From: Acinetobacter proteolyticus
Lineage (GTDB): Bacteria; Pseudomonadota; Gammaproteobacteria; Pseudomonadales; Moraxellaceae
Direction of reading: 5' to 3'
NCBI RefSeq assembly: GCF_000367945.1
Contig: NZ_KB849179.1
Coordinates: forward strand, 434,001 to 498,000
DNA length: 64,000 nt
Shown: piece by piece, positions 37,765 through 47,343 of the stretch
Position numbering within the stretch: position 1 is the stretch's first letter
Layout of the letters: every line of letters begins with the position of its first letter
Program-made: the position numbers and the translations under genes
The notes under the pieces: generated by a model
Told to the model about the DNA's origin: nothing
Seen by the model: the letters and a program-made list of their open reading frames with translations, nothing else
Databases searched by the model: none

Positions 37765-38745
37765 CTAAATCACATTGCCGCAGATGTCTGTTGTGCCTTG
37801 AGGGTAGTTGTATTGCAGCGCATTACGGTCGGTGATCAGCTCAGATGAGAATTCTAGTCCTGCAAGTTTATCTGAGAAAGTACCATCTTTATCCGAACCA
37901 ACCCAGCTACGAATATCAAAACCTATATTTTTCAATGGAGCAGGGAGAGTTCCTTGATACCCCTGATCAACACCATTGACAATAAAGCCAACCTGTTTGG
38001 TATTTTGGTTGATATAGATACCTACGCGATGATATTTACTTTGATAGTCGGTCATTTTATTGTAGTAATAAGCAACTGAAGTATATTCAGTTTCATCGCT
38101 ATTTGGGTAACCAAGCATAAATAATACAGATGGTGGGTTTTCACCGAAATCAGGATCAGCGGTACCTGCCATGAAGCTATATCCTGACCTTACAACATAT
38201 CCATTCTCTGTGATTCCATTAAAATTAATATCTGCGAGATAAGATGAACCTGGTTCCCCATAATAGCCACCGTTTAGTGGGGCGTCAGGAATATCGAGTT
38301 GCATTTCCAGTGCAAGAATCCCTGTTGTCGGTAAGCTAAAATCTCCTAAACCATCTTGCAAGTGTGGAAAGTATGGAGAATCTTTTGCTGAATAAAATCT
38401 TGTTTTACTAGTAGCTAAGTATTGTAAGTAATTAAAAGTACCGTATTCAGGATCGCTATTTGAAAAATAAGGAGGGGCAACAGTTAAGCTAAACTTTTGA
38501 CTATTGATTGCTGGAAATATACCCATCAGATAATCTGAATTTTGATTGTTCCATAAAGCATCATAATCTTGTTGTGTTGCATCGAAGTTATACTGACAAG
38601 TTTGTGGTTGGCTAGAACTACGTAAACTAAAGCTTGTGGACGTTGTTGCTGTTTGTTGGGTAGTAGTAGTGTTTTGTGAACTATTCTGATTCTCACCACA
38701 GCCGAATAAGGCTAGGCTAAGTGCAAATATACTCAGTTTTTTCAT
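37765..38745 (-). CDS. DUF4882-like lipoprotein
   Basis: 326 residues. A lipoprotein signal peptide (MKKLSIFALSLALFGCGENQ) with lipobox LFGC is followed by a Ser/Thr/Gln-rich linker. Then comes a beta-rich domain with aromatic and Gly/Asp/Tyr patterns (GGYYGEPGSSYLADINFNGI, HRVGIYINQNTKQVGFIVNG) that reads like a concanavalin/LamG-type jelly roll. It resembles the DUF4882 proteins of Acinetobacter, which have no known function. It sits directly after the fimbrial operon on the same strand but has its own promoter gap and terminator. Confidence 0.72.
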   Translation of the reverse strand: MKKLSIFALSLALFGCGENQNSSQNTTTTQQTATTSTSFSLRSSSQPQTCQYNFDATQQDYDALWNNQNSDYLMGIFPAINSQKFSLTVAPPYFSNSDPEYGTFNYLQYLATSKTRFYSAKDSPYFPHLQDGLGDFSLPTTGILALEMQLDIPDAPLNGGYYGEPGSSYLADINFNGITENGYVVRSGYSFMAGTADPDFGENPPSVLFMLGYPNSDETEYTSVAYYYNKMTDYQSKYHRVGIYINQNTKQVGFIVNGVDQGYQGTLPAPLKNIGFDIRSWVGSDKDGTFSDKLAGLEFSSELITDRNALQYNYPQGTTDICGNVI

Positions 38746-38864
38746 TGATTATTCCTCTGGTGTGTTATTTACGGTTTTTATCAAAAAATAAGCGCGAGAA
38801 GTTTTGAAGTTATTAATTTTAAAAAATTAATAACTTAATTATATTTTTTAAGTTTTTTATAAAA

Positions 38865-38895
38865 AAAAGACCTCTCGTTTGGGAAGAGGTCTTAT
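38865..38895 (-). terminator. Terminator of the fimbrial operon
   Basis: Arms AAGACCTCT (38867-38875) and AGAGGTCTT (38885-38893), followed on the minus strand by a long T run. Confidence 0.85.
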
Positions 38896-38902
38896 AAAAA
38901 GT

Positions 38903-39916
38903 TTAATCGTATTGAATAGTCACTGTTGCCATTGCGCGGACTTTACCCGCAGTGACATTGGTTGCGGTTTGATAATAGCGAGCAGTGAGTGGAACATTAT
39001 ATTGAACTGTTTGATTTGATTTCACAGTTCCTAGTTCTAACTTATTACCCAGACCAATCACTTGATTTTTATTTTGGTAATTCCATACAAGCTGTACACC
39101 AACACCATTTGCTTTAGTCGAATTGGGTTCAAGATTCTTTAAGACTTGAGTGTTATTACCTTCTTGTTGATAGTCAAAGGTTAGACTGATAAGGTTTTTT
39201 TCTTCATAGCCTGTTGGATTTTCACCACCATTACAAAGAATATTGAGTTCAAAAGATTGCTCGCCTTGAGTTGAACCAACACCTTTAAAGCCTGACTTCA
39301 TTACTGTTGGAAGCTGTACAGCTTTATTAATATCACCTCTCCATTCACAAGATGAAGAAGCAATCGTAATCGCGTTACCATAAACGGTACTGGTTAAGAA
39401 GGGGCGATCGCTTCTGTTTCCAGCATAGTAGGTACTATAAACACCCGGAACTAATGTTCCTGAGCCTGTATTTTCTGCTGTTTTCACAATCTCAACAACA
39501 AAATAGCCTTCGGCAAGCTTAATGCTAGTACTTGGTACTGGTCGAGTGTAAGGGTAATATCCTGAAAAATTCGTTGCATTAAATGCTTCTCGGTAAAGAC
39601 GAATTCCAATTCCAGGGATATTGGTTGAATAGATATTATCGCCAAGTGGACTAATTGCATAGTTTTGTAATAATCGTGCGACCATCATATCACTACGATT
39701 ACAACTATAAGTTGTGTTGTTGTTGGGCCGAATCTCGAAAAGAGATTTAACCAAGACTTTACCAACAGGGTCACTTGGTCGAACAACGACACGTCCAACC
39801 TGCATAGAGACATCAATCGTGGTGAAGCCTGCGCTGGTTGAACAAGCTGCTTGAGCTGCTGTATTCACACCAAAGCCAGCAGCAATTAAAGCACTGCTCA
39901 AAAGTAATTTTTTCAT
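38903..39916 (-). CDS. Fimbrial tip adhesin / minor pilin
   Basis: About 337 residues, last gene of a chaperone-usher operon. I chose the ATG at 39916, which overlaps the usher stop (ATGA) and has GAGG upstream; a start two codons earlier is open. The signal peptide is MKKLLLSSALIAAGFGVNTA. The length suggests two domains: an N-terminal receptor-binding lectin (to about 185) and a C-terminal pilin domain. The latter begins near CEWRGDINKAVQLPTVMKSG, has a second cysteine in ELNILCNGG and ends with the donor-strand partner pattern AGKVRAMATVTIQYD. The receptor is unknown. Confidence 0.86.
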   Translation of the reverse strand: MKKLLLSSALIAAGFGVNTAAQAACSTSAGFTTIDVSMQVGRVVVRPSDPVGKVLVKSLFEIRPNNNTTYSCNRSDMMVARLLQNYAISPLGDNIYSTNIPGIGIRLYREAFNATNFSGYYPYTRPVPSTSIKLAEGYFVVEIVKTAENTGSGTLVPGVYSTYYAGNRSDRPFLTSTVYGNAITIASSSCEWRGDINKAVQLPTVMKSGFKGVGSTQGEQSFELNILCNGGENPTGYEEKNLISLTFDYQQEGNNTQVLKNLEPNSTKANGVGVQLVWNYQNKNQVIGLGNKLELGTVKSNQTVQYNVPLTARYYQTATNVTAGKVRAMATVTIQYD

Positions 39917-42486
39917 TTGCATACGGCCTCAGTCATGATCATGCTTTGCTGATCGTTAGAAAGTTGTGCTGTAACATCATAACTGAAGTGGCACTGTTCA
40001 TTGGCTTCTTCGCCCCATTTTACATACAAATCACCTTTTGGCTCTTGAGTACGTAAATACACCATACTGCCTTGAGCAACAATACCAACTGATTCATCTT
40101 TGGTATTAAAGACTTGTGCAGCAAATGGTAAGCTTCCACCTGCGGCTGTTTTGGTGTTGATGTAAATGGCATAGCCTTTCTTGGTTGAGAAATCAACTTT
40201 TGCAATTGCGCCAGCAAAAGGTGCAATACGTTGGCTGGTTTCTTCTAACTCAACATTAGTCGACATTTCTTGTGGATCAAGTGTGATGTCATTTAAACGG
40301 TATGGTGTTACATAAGGGATCACAGCATAACCAGATTTATTCACACTGAGTCCAACAGTATTGTTGACTTTGGCACCTGCTGCATCTGGTGCATAAACCA
40401 GTACCATGGTTTGACCTTGTTCTGGACCAAATAGGATGCCATCTGAATGAGCAACAACGCTACCGCTGACGCTAAGCATCGCTTGTTGATATGAGTCCGC
40501 GACACTATAAGAACCGCCCACTGTTGCAAAGTTGGTACGATAACGACTGTTGACGTTAAAGCTCGGGTTCTGTCTATCTTGATGAGATACTGATGCACCA
40601 TAGTTGAAACGATCACCGACCATACCACTCATACCAACGGTGCGGCTGTTTTCAGAAGCAGTAGCATTGACGTTGACAGAATTCTTTCTAAAGTTAATTG
40701 GGAAAGAAAGTGTCATCAAATATTCTGTATCACGTGTTTGACTTCTTGAACCGTATTCAATCTCACGATTGGTCGCAGAAAGACCGTAGGTTAAGCCATG
40801 ATAATTATTGCTATAGCCCACTTGGTATTGACGCGTGGTCTCGTTACGATTCCAATAATCATTCCAAGAACCCACCATGTAAATATTACCCCAACCCTCA
40901 GGTAAACCTTGGTTCAATGTGATCTGGAATTCACTACGTTGCTTACCGACAGCAAAGGTATTTACACCTTTATCTTCAAGATCACGGATGAGCAGGGCAT
41001 CACGTAACTTATAATAGTTTTCAGTCGAATAACGATATGCTGCCAACGTTAAGTTGGTATTAGTCGGTGAAATAAGTTTGCTATAACTGAGACGGAAACT
41101 TTGTCCAGACTGTGAGCCTTGCTTGTCAAAGTCAGTATTTGATTGTGTAACGTCAAATGACACGGCACCAATCGGTGTTGCAACAGCAGCACCTAATAGT
41201 AAAGCACTATAGTCTTCAGCCAATTGAAAGCCAGTATAACCCGTCAAATAGTTGTTAATACCACGTTGATATTTCCCTTGCGTGACCCACGGCGTTAAAT
41301 CGATATCACGGTCGCGGAATTCACCCGCAGTGACTGAGTAACGGCTTAACCCAGGACGCAGCATTTGTACTACCGAGGCATAAGGAACGGCAAGCTTCTG
41401 AATTTCACCATTCGATTCAATAATCGAAACTTCAAGCTCTCCACCAAACCCTGTAGGGTAGAGGTCATTAATTTCAAAGCTACCCGGTGCCACAGTGGTC
41501 TGGTAAATCAATTGACCTTGTTGACGAACTTCTACCTTCGCGTTGGTTTTTGCATTACCACGAATACGAGGCGCATAGCCGAGCATACTATTGGGTAGCA
41601 TACGGTCATCGCTAGAAAAATCTAAACCACGGTAACCGAATGAGTCAAATAACTCACCATTGGTAAAGCTATCACCTAAGGTTAAAACGCCGCGATATTG
41701 AGGAAAAGCACGCTGTAAATAAGTGCTTGTTGATTCGTAGTTTGATTTCTTTTTATTGCTTGAATCTAATTCACTTTGAGCGCCATCTTGCCATTGCCAT
41801 TGACCGTTATGACGAAGTTGCCAACCTGCAATGTTTGCCCCTGCTGTGATTGCCATAAAGGCATTGGTGGTTTCTTTATTTTCATTTAAACGGTTAAATG
41901 TTTTATAGGCACTACCGCTATAAGATAAGAATCCAGCATTAACACCGCGATCCCAGATACTTGGGTCAACATAGCCTTGTGCATTTTTTTGTAATGCAAT
42001 TTGTGGAATCGAAATATCAACACGCAAACGTGAAGTATCGAAATCATAATAAGCGTTTTCGATCCACTCTTCGATTTTGTAACATGCATTTGGCGCATTT
42101 GACTCAGTGCGATTGACCAGAACTTCTTGTTTTACACCGTATTCAAGTAATGAGCTTGAGGTGAAGCAGGTAAAGGCATTTTTATTTTGTTCCGCCGAAC
42201 GGAACATCATTCTTCTTTTGCCGAACCAGTTACCATTAATATAGACATCAACGTTATATTCACCCGGTAAAACAGGGTTCCCATATTTGAAACGAGAGAT
42301 ATCTACTTTTTGTGCATCACCGATTAAGAAAACAGAGTCAAATTCTGCTTCCATTGGTGGTGCTTGTTCTGCTGTCTGTTCTACTGCATAAACAGCCATA
42401 GGCATCGTTACTGTGATTACCCCAGAAGTAAGGTAATAACATATACGACGCTTCAAGAATTTAGCTGTTGCATTTTTCTTTGACAT
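39913..42486 (-). CDS. Fimbrial outer-membrane usher
   Basis: FimD/PapC-type assembly platform of 857 residues. After a long signal region come the periplasmic N-terminal domain that captures chaperone-subunit complexes (EFDSVFLIGDAQKVDISRFK, GNPVLPGEYNVDVYINGNWF), a 24-strand beta-barrel and a plug. The family's RGLDFSSDDRMLPNSMLGYA and PRIRGNAKTNAKVEVRQQGQ motifs are present. C-terminal domains end in FAGAIAKVDFSTKKGYAIYI and a cysteine pair (EQCHFSYDV, TEAVCK). It overlaps the adhesin start and lies between chaperone and adhesin genes. Confidence 0.95.
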   Translation of the reverse strand: MSKKNATAKFLKRRICYYLTSGVITVTMPMAVYAVEQTAEQAPPMEAEFDSVFLIGDAQKVDISRFKYGNPVLPGEYNVDVYINGNWFGKRRMMFRSAEQNKNAFTCFTSSSLLEYGVKQEVLVNRTESNAPNACYKIEEWIENAYYDFDTSRLRVDISIPQIALQKNAQGYVDPSIWDRGVNAGFLSYSGSAYKTFNRLNENKETTNAFMAITAGANIAGWQLRHNGQWQWQDGAQSELDSSNKKKSNYESTSTYLQRAFPQYRGVLTLGDSFTNGELFDSFGYRGLDFSSDDRMLPNSMLGYAPRIRGNAKTNAKVEVRQQGQLIYQTTVAPGSFEINDLYPTGFGGELEVSIIESNGEIQKLAVPYASVVQMLRPGLSRYSVTAGEFRDRDIDLTPWVTQGKYQRGINNYLTGYTGFQLAEDYSALLLGAAVATPIGAVSFDVTQSNTDFDKQGSQSGQSFRLSYSKLISPTNTNLTLAAYRYSTENYYKLRDALLIRDLEDKGVNTFAVGKQRSEFQITLNQGLPEGWGNIYMVGSWNDYWNRNETTRQYQVGYSNNYHGLTYGLSATNREIEYGSRSQTRDTEYLMTLSFPINFRKNSVNVNATASENSRTVGMSGMVGDRFNYGASVSHQDRQNPSFNVNSRYRTNFATVGGSYSVADSYQQAMLSVSGSVVAHSDGILFGPEQGQTMVLVYAPDAAGAKVNNTVGLSVNKSGYAVIPYVTPYRLNDITLDPQEMSTNVELEETSQRIAPFAGAIAKVDFSTKKGYAIYINTKTAAGGSLPFAAQVFNTKDESVGIVAQGSMVYLRTQEPKGDLYVKWGEEANEQCHFSYDVTAQLSNDQQSMIMTEAVCK

Positions 42487-42549
42487 AATCCGTTCGCCTA
42501 TTCAACGATAGGTACAAAATCATTTATTGATTGGGAATAAATTTGTTTG

Positions 42550-43284
42550 TTATTGAAGCTTGATTTGGTGTTCGATACGACCACCATAATCATTGATGCT
42601 TACATAGCTCAGCTTCTCTGTACTACCTGTTTTCAATTGGATTTTGTCCTCTGAAAAAGGTGATAGCATTAAACCCTTAGGTAATAGGTCAACTGGCTTT
42701 CCTGCATTTTGCTGGTACACCGCAGTCATAGTGACGTGAAACGGTGTTGGATTTTTTACAATCAATGTTTGTCCGCTTTTCGCCCATTGCAATTTTTCAC
42801 CAGCGAGATTGGCATCAGTTTTAATGCTTGCTGGTCGATAGAAGAATTTAATGCGTGAACGGATTGCAAGCTGTAGAAAATTATCAGGAATAGCGTCTTT
42901 ACTATTTGCTGTTGGTCTTGGTGGAATATCCAAAACGTTCAGCCAAAACACAGTTTCTTGTTTTTGATCTAACTGAGCTGCATTTGGTAATGCAGTAATA
43001 CGAAGTGATTGACTCTTCGTTGGATCTACACGCGAAATCGGCGGGGTAATCATGAATGGAACTTTAGACTGGTCGGGTGTACTTTTCGCATCACCTTCAT
43101 CAATCCATGCCTGAACCAGAGATGGTTTAGAACCATTGTTACTCACTTGCAAAGTTACTTCACGAGCATCAGACGGATAAATAACGCGAGTACCATGCAA
43201 GATAATCTCTGCATGTGTTTGACTTGCGATTAATGCCGATGACATCGTTAAACCAAGCAAAAAATTGTAACCGTTCAGTGCCAT
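42550..43284 (-). CDS. Fimbrial periplasmic chaperone
   Basis: PapD/FimC-type chaperone of 244 residues that folds and delivers pilin subunits by donor-strand complementation. The signal peptide is followed by IILHGTRVIYPSDAREVTLQ, the conserved VQAWID, then RVDPTKSQSLRITALPN and ETVFWLNVLDIPP, which is the family signature. SRIKFFYRPASI carries the arginine/lysine cleft residues. It lies between the pilin and usher genes. An intergenic palindrome just upstream may reduce its expression relative to the pilin. Confidence 0.95.
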   Translation of the reverse strand: MALNGYNFLLGLTMSSALIASQTHAEIILHGTRVIYPSDAREVTLQVSNNGSKPSLVQAWIDEGDAKSTPDQSKVPFMITPPISRVDPTKSQSLRITALPNAAQLDQKQETVFWLNVLDIPPRPTANSKDAIPDNFLQLAIRSRIKFFYRPASIKTDANLAGEKLQWAKSGQTLIVKNPTPFHVTMTAVYQQNAGKPVDLLPKGLMLSPFSEDKIQLKTGSTEKLSYVSINDYGGRIEHQIKLQ

Positions 43285-43319
43285 TTAAATTTACTCTATG
43301 ATTGCGTGAAGTTTACAAC

Positions 43320-43349
43320 TGCGAATTTCTAGAATTCTAGAAATTCGCA
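43320..43349. repeat. Perfect 30-bp palindrome between pilin and chaperone genes
   Basis: Each half is 15 bases: TGCGAATTTCTAGAA followed by its exact complement TTCTAGAAATTCGCA. It starts about 15 bases after the pilin stop. No T run follows on the minus strand, so it is more likely an mRNA-stabilising or processing hairpin than a full terminator; partial attenuation is possible. Confidence 0.8.
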
Positions 43350-43364
43350 TAGTTTATCAATAGA

Positions 43365-43898
43365 TTATTGATAAATAATAGTGTACTGAACTGAAGTGTT
43401 TACTTCACCAGCAGTAGAAGCGCCAGTTGCATAGTATTCAGCATAGTAGTTAAGGTCAGCAGTACCGCCTTCTACAACGTCAACCCATTGAGAGTTCGCT
43501 TGAGCACCATTGCTACCAGCAGCAAGAACTGGGATTACTTGGTTGTTGTTACCTAATAATTGAACATCAACGTTTTTAGCACCACCAGCGTTTTGGTTAA
43601 GTAAACGACCAGTGTTGAAATCAACAGTAGCGCCTGGTTCGAAGTAAGTTGCAACTTTACCTTCTGAACAGTTACCTAAGTTGATTTGGAATGGAGTACG
43701 ACCAGCTACATCACCTGCGTTAGCAAGAGTTTGTTTAGATACAGTTGGAAGCGTTACAGTAAAGTCTTTACCAGCTGGAGTCACGATGTCACAAGTTTTG
43801 TCTGTTACTAGACCATTAATTGTAATCGTTCCGTCAGCAGCTTGAGCGTTAGCAATACCTACAACTGAAAGAGCAGCGATCAAAGCAAGTTTTTTCAT
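43365..43898 (-). CDS. Major fimbrial subunit (type 1 pilin family)
   Basis: 177 residues, first gene of the operon. The signal peptide is MKKLALIAALSVVGIANAQA. The mature protein begins ADGTITINGLVTDKTCDIVT, the donor strand plus first cysteine, and pairs with the cysteine in NLGNCSEGKVATYFEPG. It ends with NTSVQYTIIYQ, the penultimate-tyrosine pattern read by the chaperone. Codon use is biased toward common codons (for example GCT, GTA, AAC), consistent with high expression. The upstream 490 bp hold the operon promoter. Confidence 0.93.
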   Translation of the reverse strand: MKKLALIAALSVVGIANAQAADGTITINGLVTDKTCDIVTPAGKDFTVTLPTVSKQTLANAGDVAGRTPFQINLGNCSEGKVATYFEPGATVDFNTGRLLNQNAGGAKNVDVQLLGNNNQVIPVLAAGSNGAQANSQWVDVVEGGTADLNYYAEYYATGASTAGEVNTSVQYTIIYQ

Positions 43899-44387
43899 AA
43901 TAATTTCTCGAACACATCGGCTAAAAGTTTGAATTAAAATTACTTCTCAGTTGGATTTTTGCGCTGAACAAGTAATGTGCGAAATATATATCACTAGGTA
44001 TTGAAATTGCAAACTGTGTCACACTTTTGTTGTGATTTTTGATCTAAAAATCCGATCGTAAATAAGTTGTTGATATGAGGAGTTTTTATTTTTGATATAA
44101 CTTATTTTACCAGTTGGTTTGTTTAATATTGCTTAAGACTGATTGTTTTTTCCTTTTATAAAAAACAAGTTTTTTGGGTGTTTTTTGATCATAATTCGTA
44201 AATTCTATATTTTTATGTGATTTACTTAACAAAATAGAAAAAATAATTTAGATGAATAATCAAGTTTTTAGAGTGATTATTAAGTGTCTTTACAAAAAGC
44301 TCAAAGTTCTTTTAAGAATCTTTTAAGGTTCAATCCTTAGTTTTTTAGTCATGATTAGATGAAAAAAACACCGTAAAGGAGCTTTCA
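43899..44387. other. Divergent regulatory region upstream of the fimbrial operon
   Basis: Very AT-rich, about 490 bp, without coding frames. It should carry the fimbrial promoter on one side and that of the 115-codon gene on the other. I see no invertible-element repeats like those flanking the E. coli fim switch. Confidence 0.5.
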
Positions 44388-44735
44388 ATGAACATGCTTT
44401 ATACCCACAAACCGAACTATTATTTCTTTGCACACAAGTTTGTTTTATTCCTAGAAAGTTATTTAAAAAGTCATCCTACGGAACAACAGACAAGCTTTAA
44501 TTTGCAAACGATCTATGATTTATTCAGTCATGATCGCGCCTCAAGTACCACCAATCTAGAAGGTATTCTAAATATTGCAGATGAATATGTACTTGAAACG
44601 GATGAAGGGCAGCAGTCATTGATACAGTCTTATCACGTACATTTAGACAATCATGTATTGACCTTAGAGTTTAATCAAAAGGCTGTGGCAAGTTTAAAGG
44701 CGGGTCAGACTATTGTTAGTCCGCAAGCGGCTTAA
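44388..44735 (+). CDS. Hypothetical protein (115 aa)
   Basis: A strong ribosome site (AAAGGAGCTTTCA) precedes the ATG. The protein is soluble, with helices in the first half (YYFFAHKFVLFLESYLKSHP, NLQTIYDLFSHDRAS) and a strand-rich end (SYHVHLDNHVLTLEFNQKAV). It has no signal peptide, cysteine motif or recognised domain. The layout suggests a small adaptor or regulator; a winged-helix fold would fit the predicted order but is not demonstrated. Confidence 0.7.
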   Translation: MNMLYTHKPNYYFFAHKFVLFLESYLKSHPTEQQTSFNLQTIYDLFSHDRASSTTNLEGILNIADEYVLETDEGQQSLIQSYHVHLDNHVLTLEFNQKAVASLKAGQTIVSPQAA

Positions 44736-44858
44736 ACAAATATTTCTCGAGTTTATGCGCTTAGTAAGTAATGTCCTTTACTAAGTGTTTTTTTAACAAG
44801 CTGCGTTAATGTCATTGATCCGTTATGATAGACAGATCAGTTGAAGATATATAGCGCT

Positions 44859-45071
44859 ATGGATAAGGACTTTAAGTCAGAAACCTATATAGTAGATGAG
44901 CATATTACTGACACAATTCTATGGTTGATGCAGCATCAAGATATTTTTGATTCATTTCATTTTGATGTGCATAGTCAAGAATTGTCAGTCACGCATGCAG
45001 CAGGTGTGGATATCATCCGTGTTGGCATGTTTTTAAATGCCAAATATGGCATTTTGGTGACATCAATTTAA
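44859..45071 (+). CDS. Hypothetical protein (70 aa)
   Basis: I chose the ATG at 44859 (MDKDFKSETYIVDEHITDTI); a TTG at 44841 extends it by six codons. It is a small acidic soluble protein with mixed helix and strand (FDSFHFDVHSQELSVTHAAG, VGMFLNAKYGILVTSI). It is not recognised. It ends at a strong terminator shared with bioB. The gap of 123 bp to the preceding gene leaves open whether they share a transcript. Confidence 0.6.
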   Translation: MDKDFKSETYIVDEHITDTILWLMQHQDIFDSFHFDVHSQELSVTHAAGVDIIRVGMFLNAKYGILVTSI

Positions 45072-45078
45072 TCATATC

Positions 45079-45114
45079 TAAAAAAAGCCTTGTCAGATGA
45101 CAAGGCTTTTTTAT
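45079..45114. terminator. Bidirectional terminator before bioB end
   Basis: Arms AAAAAAGCCTTGTCA (45081-45095) and TGACAAGGCTTTTTT (45098-45112). Confidence 0.93.
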
Positions 45115-46104
45115 TTATGCACTCATGGCATCGACAGAGAGTTCTGCAACAGTCGGTTTCGGTTTTTCCGCAGTTAAACCTAATTTGGCAAATAAGACCT
45201 GATCCTTACCTTCACCCGCATTTGGGGTGGTAAGGAGTTTTTCACCAGAGAAGAGTGAGTTTGCACCCGCCATAAAGGCTAGCGCTTGGTCAGAATCGCT
45301 TAATGATTCACGACCCGCTGAAAGGCGAATATAACTGTGCGGCATAATGATACGTGCAACAGCAATGGTACGGATCCATTCAGTTACATCTAATTTTTCA
45401 ACATTCGCCAGTGGTGTACCTTCAATTGGAACCAGCATGTTAATTGGCACAGATTCAGGATGTACTGGCATGGTTGCAAGTTCATGTAATAAACCGATAC
45501 GGTCATTACGGCTTTCACCTAAGCCAACAATACCGCCACTACATACTTTCATACCGGCTTGGCGAACATGATCTAAAGTATCCAAGCGGTCGTCAAAAGT
45601 ACGTGTGCTGATGATATGTGAATAATATTCACGAGAGGTGTCTAGGTTGTGATTGTAATAGTCTAAACCTGCATCTTTTAAGCGTTCCGCTTGAGATTGA
45701 TTCAACATCCCTAAAGTCATACAGGTTTCTAGGCCCAATGCTTTCACTTCACGTACCATTTCTAGCACATAAGGCATATCACGCTCATGCGGGTTACGCC
45801 AAGCGGCACCCATACAGAAACGCGATGAGCCAGATTCTTTTGCTGCAAGTGCTTCACGAATAACTTTATCAACGGCAATGCGCTTTTCTGCTTCTAACTT
45901 AGAGTCATAACGAGCAGATTGCGAGCAATACTTACAATCTTCAGGACATTTACCTGTTTTGATTGAGAGTAGGGTGCTGACCTGAATCGTATTTGCTTGG
46001 AAATGCTGACGATGAACGCCTTGTGCTTGAAATACTAAGTCTAGAAAAGGTTGGTCATATAAAGCTTGGATTTCATCACGAGTCCAGTCATTACGTAAAG
46101 TCAT
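45115..46104 (-). CDS. bioB: Biotin synthase
   Basis: Radical SAM enzyme that inserts sulfur into dethiobiotin. I chose the ATG at 46104 ([20 protein letters not shown], 329 residues), the usual family start; an ATG four codons upstream (46116) is open. The radical SAM cysteines are in [19 protein letters not shown], and [20 protein letters not shown] plus [20 protein letters not shown] match BioB. Arg in [12 protein letters not shown] is the ligand of the [2Fe-2S] sulfur-donor cluster. The other bio genes are not in this window. Confidence 0.96.
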   Translation of the reverse strand: MTLRNDWTRDEIQALYDQPFLDLVFQAQGVHRQHFQANTIQVSTLLSIKTGKCPEDCKYCSQSARYDSKLEAEKRIAVDKVIREALAAKESGSSRFCMGAAWRNPHERDMPYVLEMVREVKALGLETCMTLGMLNQSQAERLKDAGLDYYNHNLDTSREYYSHIISTRTFDDRLDTLDHVRQAGMKVCSGGIVGLGESRNDRIGLLHELATMPVHPESVPINMLVPIEGTPLANVEKLDVTEWIRTIAVARIIMPHSYIRLSAGRESLSDSDQALAFMAGANSLFSGEKLLTTPNAGEGKDQVLFAKLGLTAEKPKPTVAELSVDAMSA

Positions 46105-46195
46105 TGTTATATCCATGATGATTGATTACAGACATTGAGATTCATCATACAGAAATCGTGCCAAAGCCAAAGGGCAAAAAACATCATTTTTCTAT

Positions 46196-47320
46196 TCAGT
46201 GCACTTTTATTTGCTGCAATTGCTGTTGAATTGCCCAATCAATATGTACATTGACGATCTCATCGTGCAGCGTTTTTGCATCTTGCAATTGCGTTACGAT
46301 CTCGGCTGAGTATGGAGCATTTCCTAGACCGATTGCAATATTACGCTTAAAGGATTGGTAGCCTGTACGGCGGATTGGGCTACCTTCTGTATTGGCTAAG
46401 AACGTTGCCTCATCCCATTGCCAAATCTCTAATAAGCTGATGTCATCTAAGTTATGTCTTGGATCAAAATCTGGAATAGACGCTTTTTTAGCAAAGCTAT
46501 TCCAAGGGCAAATCAATTGGCAATCATCACAGCCAAAGATACGGTTGCCGATACCAGATCTTAATTCTTCAGGAATGATGCCTTTATATTCAATGGTTAA
46601 ATAAGCAATACACTTTCTAGCATCCAGCATATAAGGTTCAACAATCGCCTGTGTTGGGCAAATGTCGATACAAGCGGTACATGAGCCACAATGTGCGCTG
46701 GCAGGTTGATCGAAGGGCAAGTCAAGTGACGTAAACAATTCACCCAACACAAAAAAAGAACCTGATTTTTTATGAATCAATAAGGTGTGCTTACCCGTCC
46801 ATCCCATACCAGCACTTTCAGCCAAAGATTTTTCAAAAATAGGGGCTGAATCCGCAAAGGGACGTGACTCAAAATCGCCGACTTTTTCTTTAATACGAGT
46901 TGCTAGAGTCTTTAAACGTCCACGCATGACTTTATGGTAATCACGGCCACGTGCATAACGCGCAATAATGGCAGAATTGGGTTCAAATGGTACATAACGG
47001 GGCTTGGGTGATGCCACAAGATAGTTCATACGCACACAAATAATGCTTTTTGTACCAGGAACGAGCAAGGTCGGATCAGCACGCTTGTCTAAGTTTTCTT
47101 CTAGATAGTGCATATCTGCATGATAACCGCGTTCTAAATATTCTTTAAAACGTGGCATTTGATCTTGAGCATCTGGTTTGGCAATGACACAATCAGCAAA
47201 GCCCAAGTCTAATGCCTGTGCTTTGATCCAGTCTTTTAATGCTTGCGGGTCAAGCTGTTGTAACTTGATTTTATCAGGCGTTTTCTGAGACTGTGTTTGA
47301 GATGGTGTGCTTGAAGCCAT
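46196..47320 (-). CDS. queG: Epoxyqueuosine reductase
   Basis: Cobalamin- and iron-sulfur-dependent enzyme for the last step of queuosine synthesis in tRNA. I chose the ATG at 47320 (MASSTPSQ, 374 residues); the longer frame to 47416 would run into the divergent nnr gene. Two 4Fe-4S motifs are visible: CGSCTACIDICPTQAIVEPY (with CIAYL after it) and CDDCQLICPWN. The YARGRDYHKVMRGRLKTL and GWTGKHTLLIHKKSGSFF motifs are typical QueG. It is divergent from nnr. Confidence 0.95.
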   Translation of the reverse strand: MASSTPSQTQSQKTPDKIKLQQLDPQALKDWIKAQALDLGFADCVIAKPDAQDQMPRFKEYLERGYHADMHYLEENLDKRADPTLLVPGTKSIICVRMNYLVASPKPRYVPFEPNSAIIARYARGRDYHKVMRGRLKTLATRIKEKVGDFESRPFADSAPIFEKSLAESAGMGWTGKHTLLIHKKSGSFFVLGELFTSLDLPFDQPASAHCGSCTACIDICPTQAIVEPYMLDARKCIAYLTIEYKGIIPEELRSGIGNRIFGCDDCQLICPWNSFAKKASIPDFDPRHNLDDISLLEIWQWDEATFLANTEGSPIRRTGYQSFKRNIAIGLGNAPYSAEIVTQLQDAKTLHDEIVNVHIDWAIQQQLQQIKVH

Positions 47321-47343
47321 AAAACGATAATAAGGAGAAAAAC

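Noticed and set aside
43899..44387. Invertible fim-type switch upstream of the pilin gene
   Set aside because: No pair of inverted repeats flanking a promoter and no adjacent recombinase gene.
44388..45071. Toxin-antitoxin pair formed by the 115- and 70-codon genes
   Set aside because: A 120-bp gap separates them and neither shows a known toxin or DNA-binding motif.
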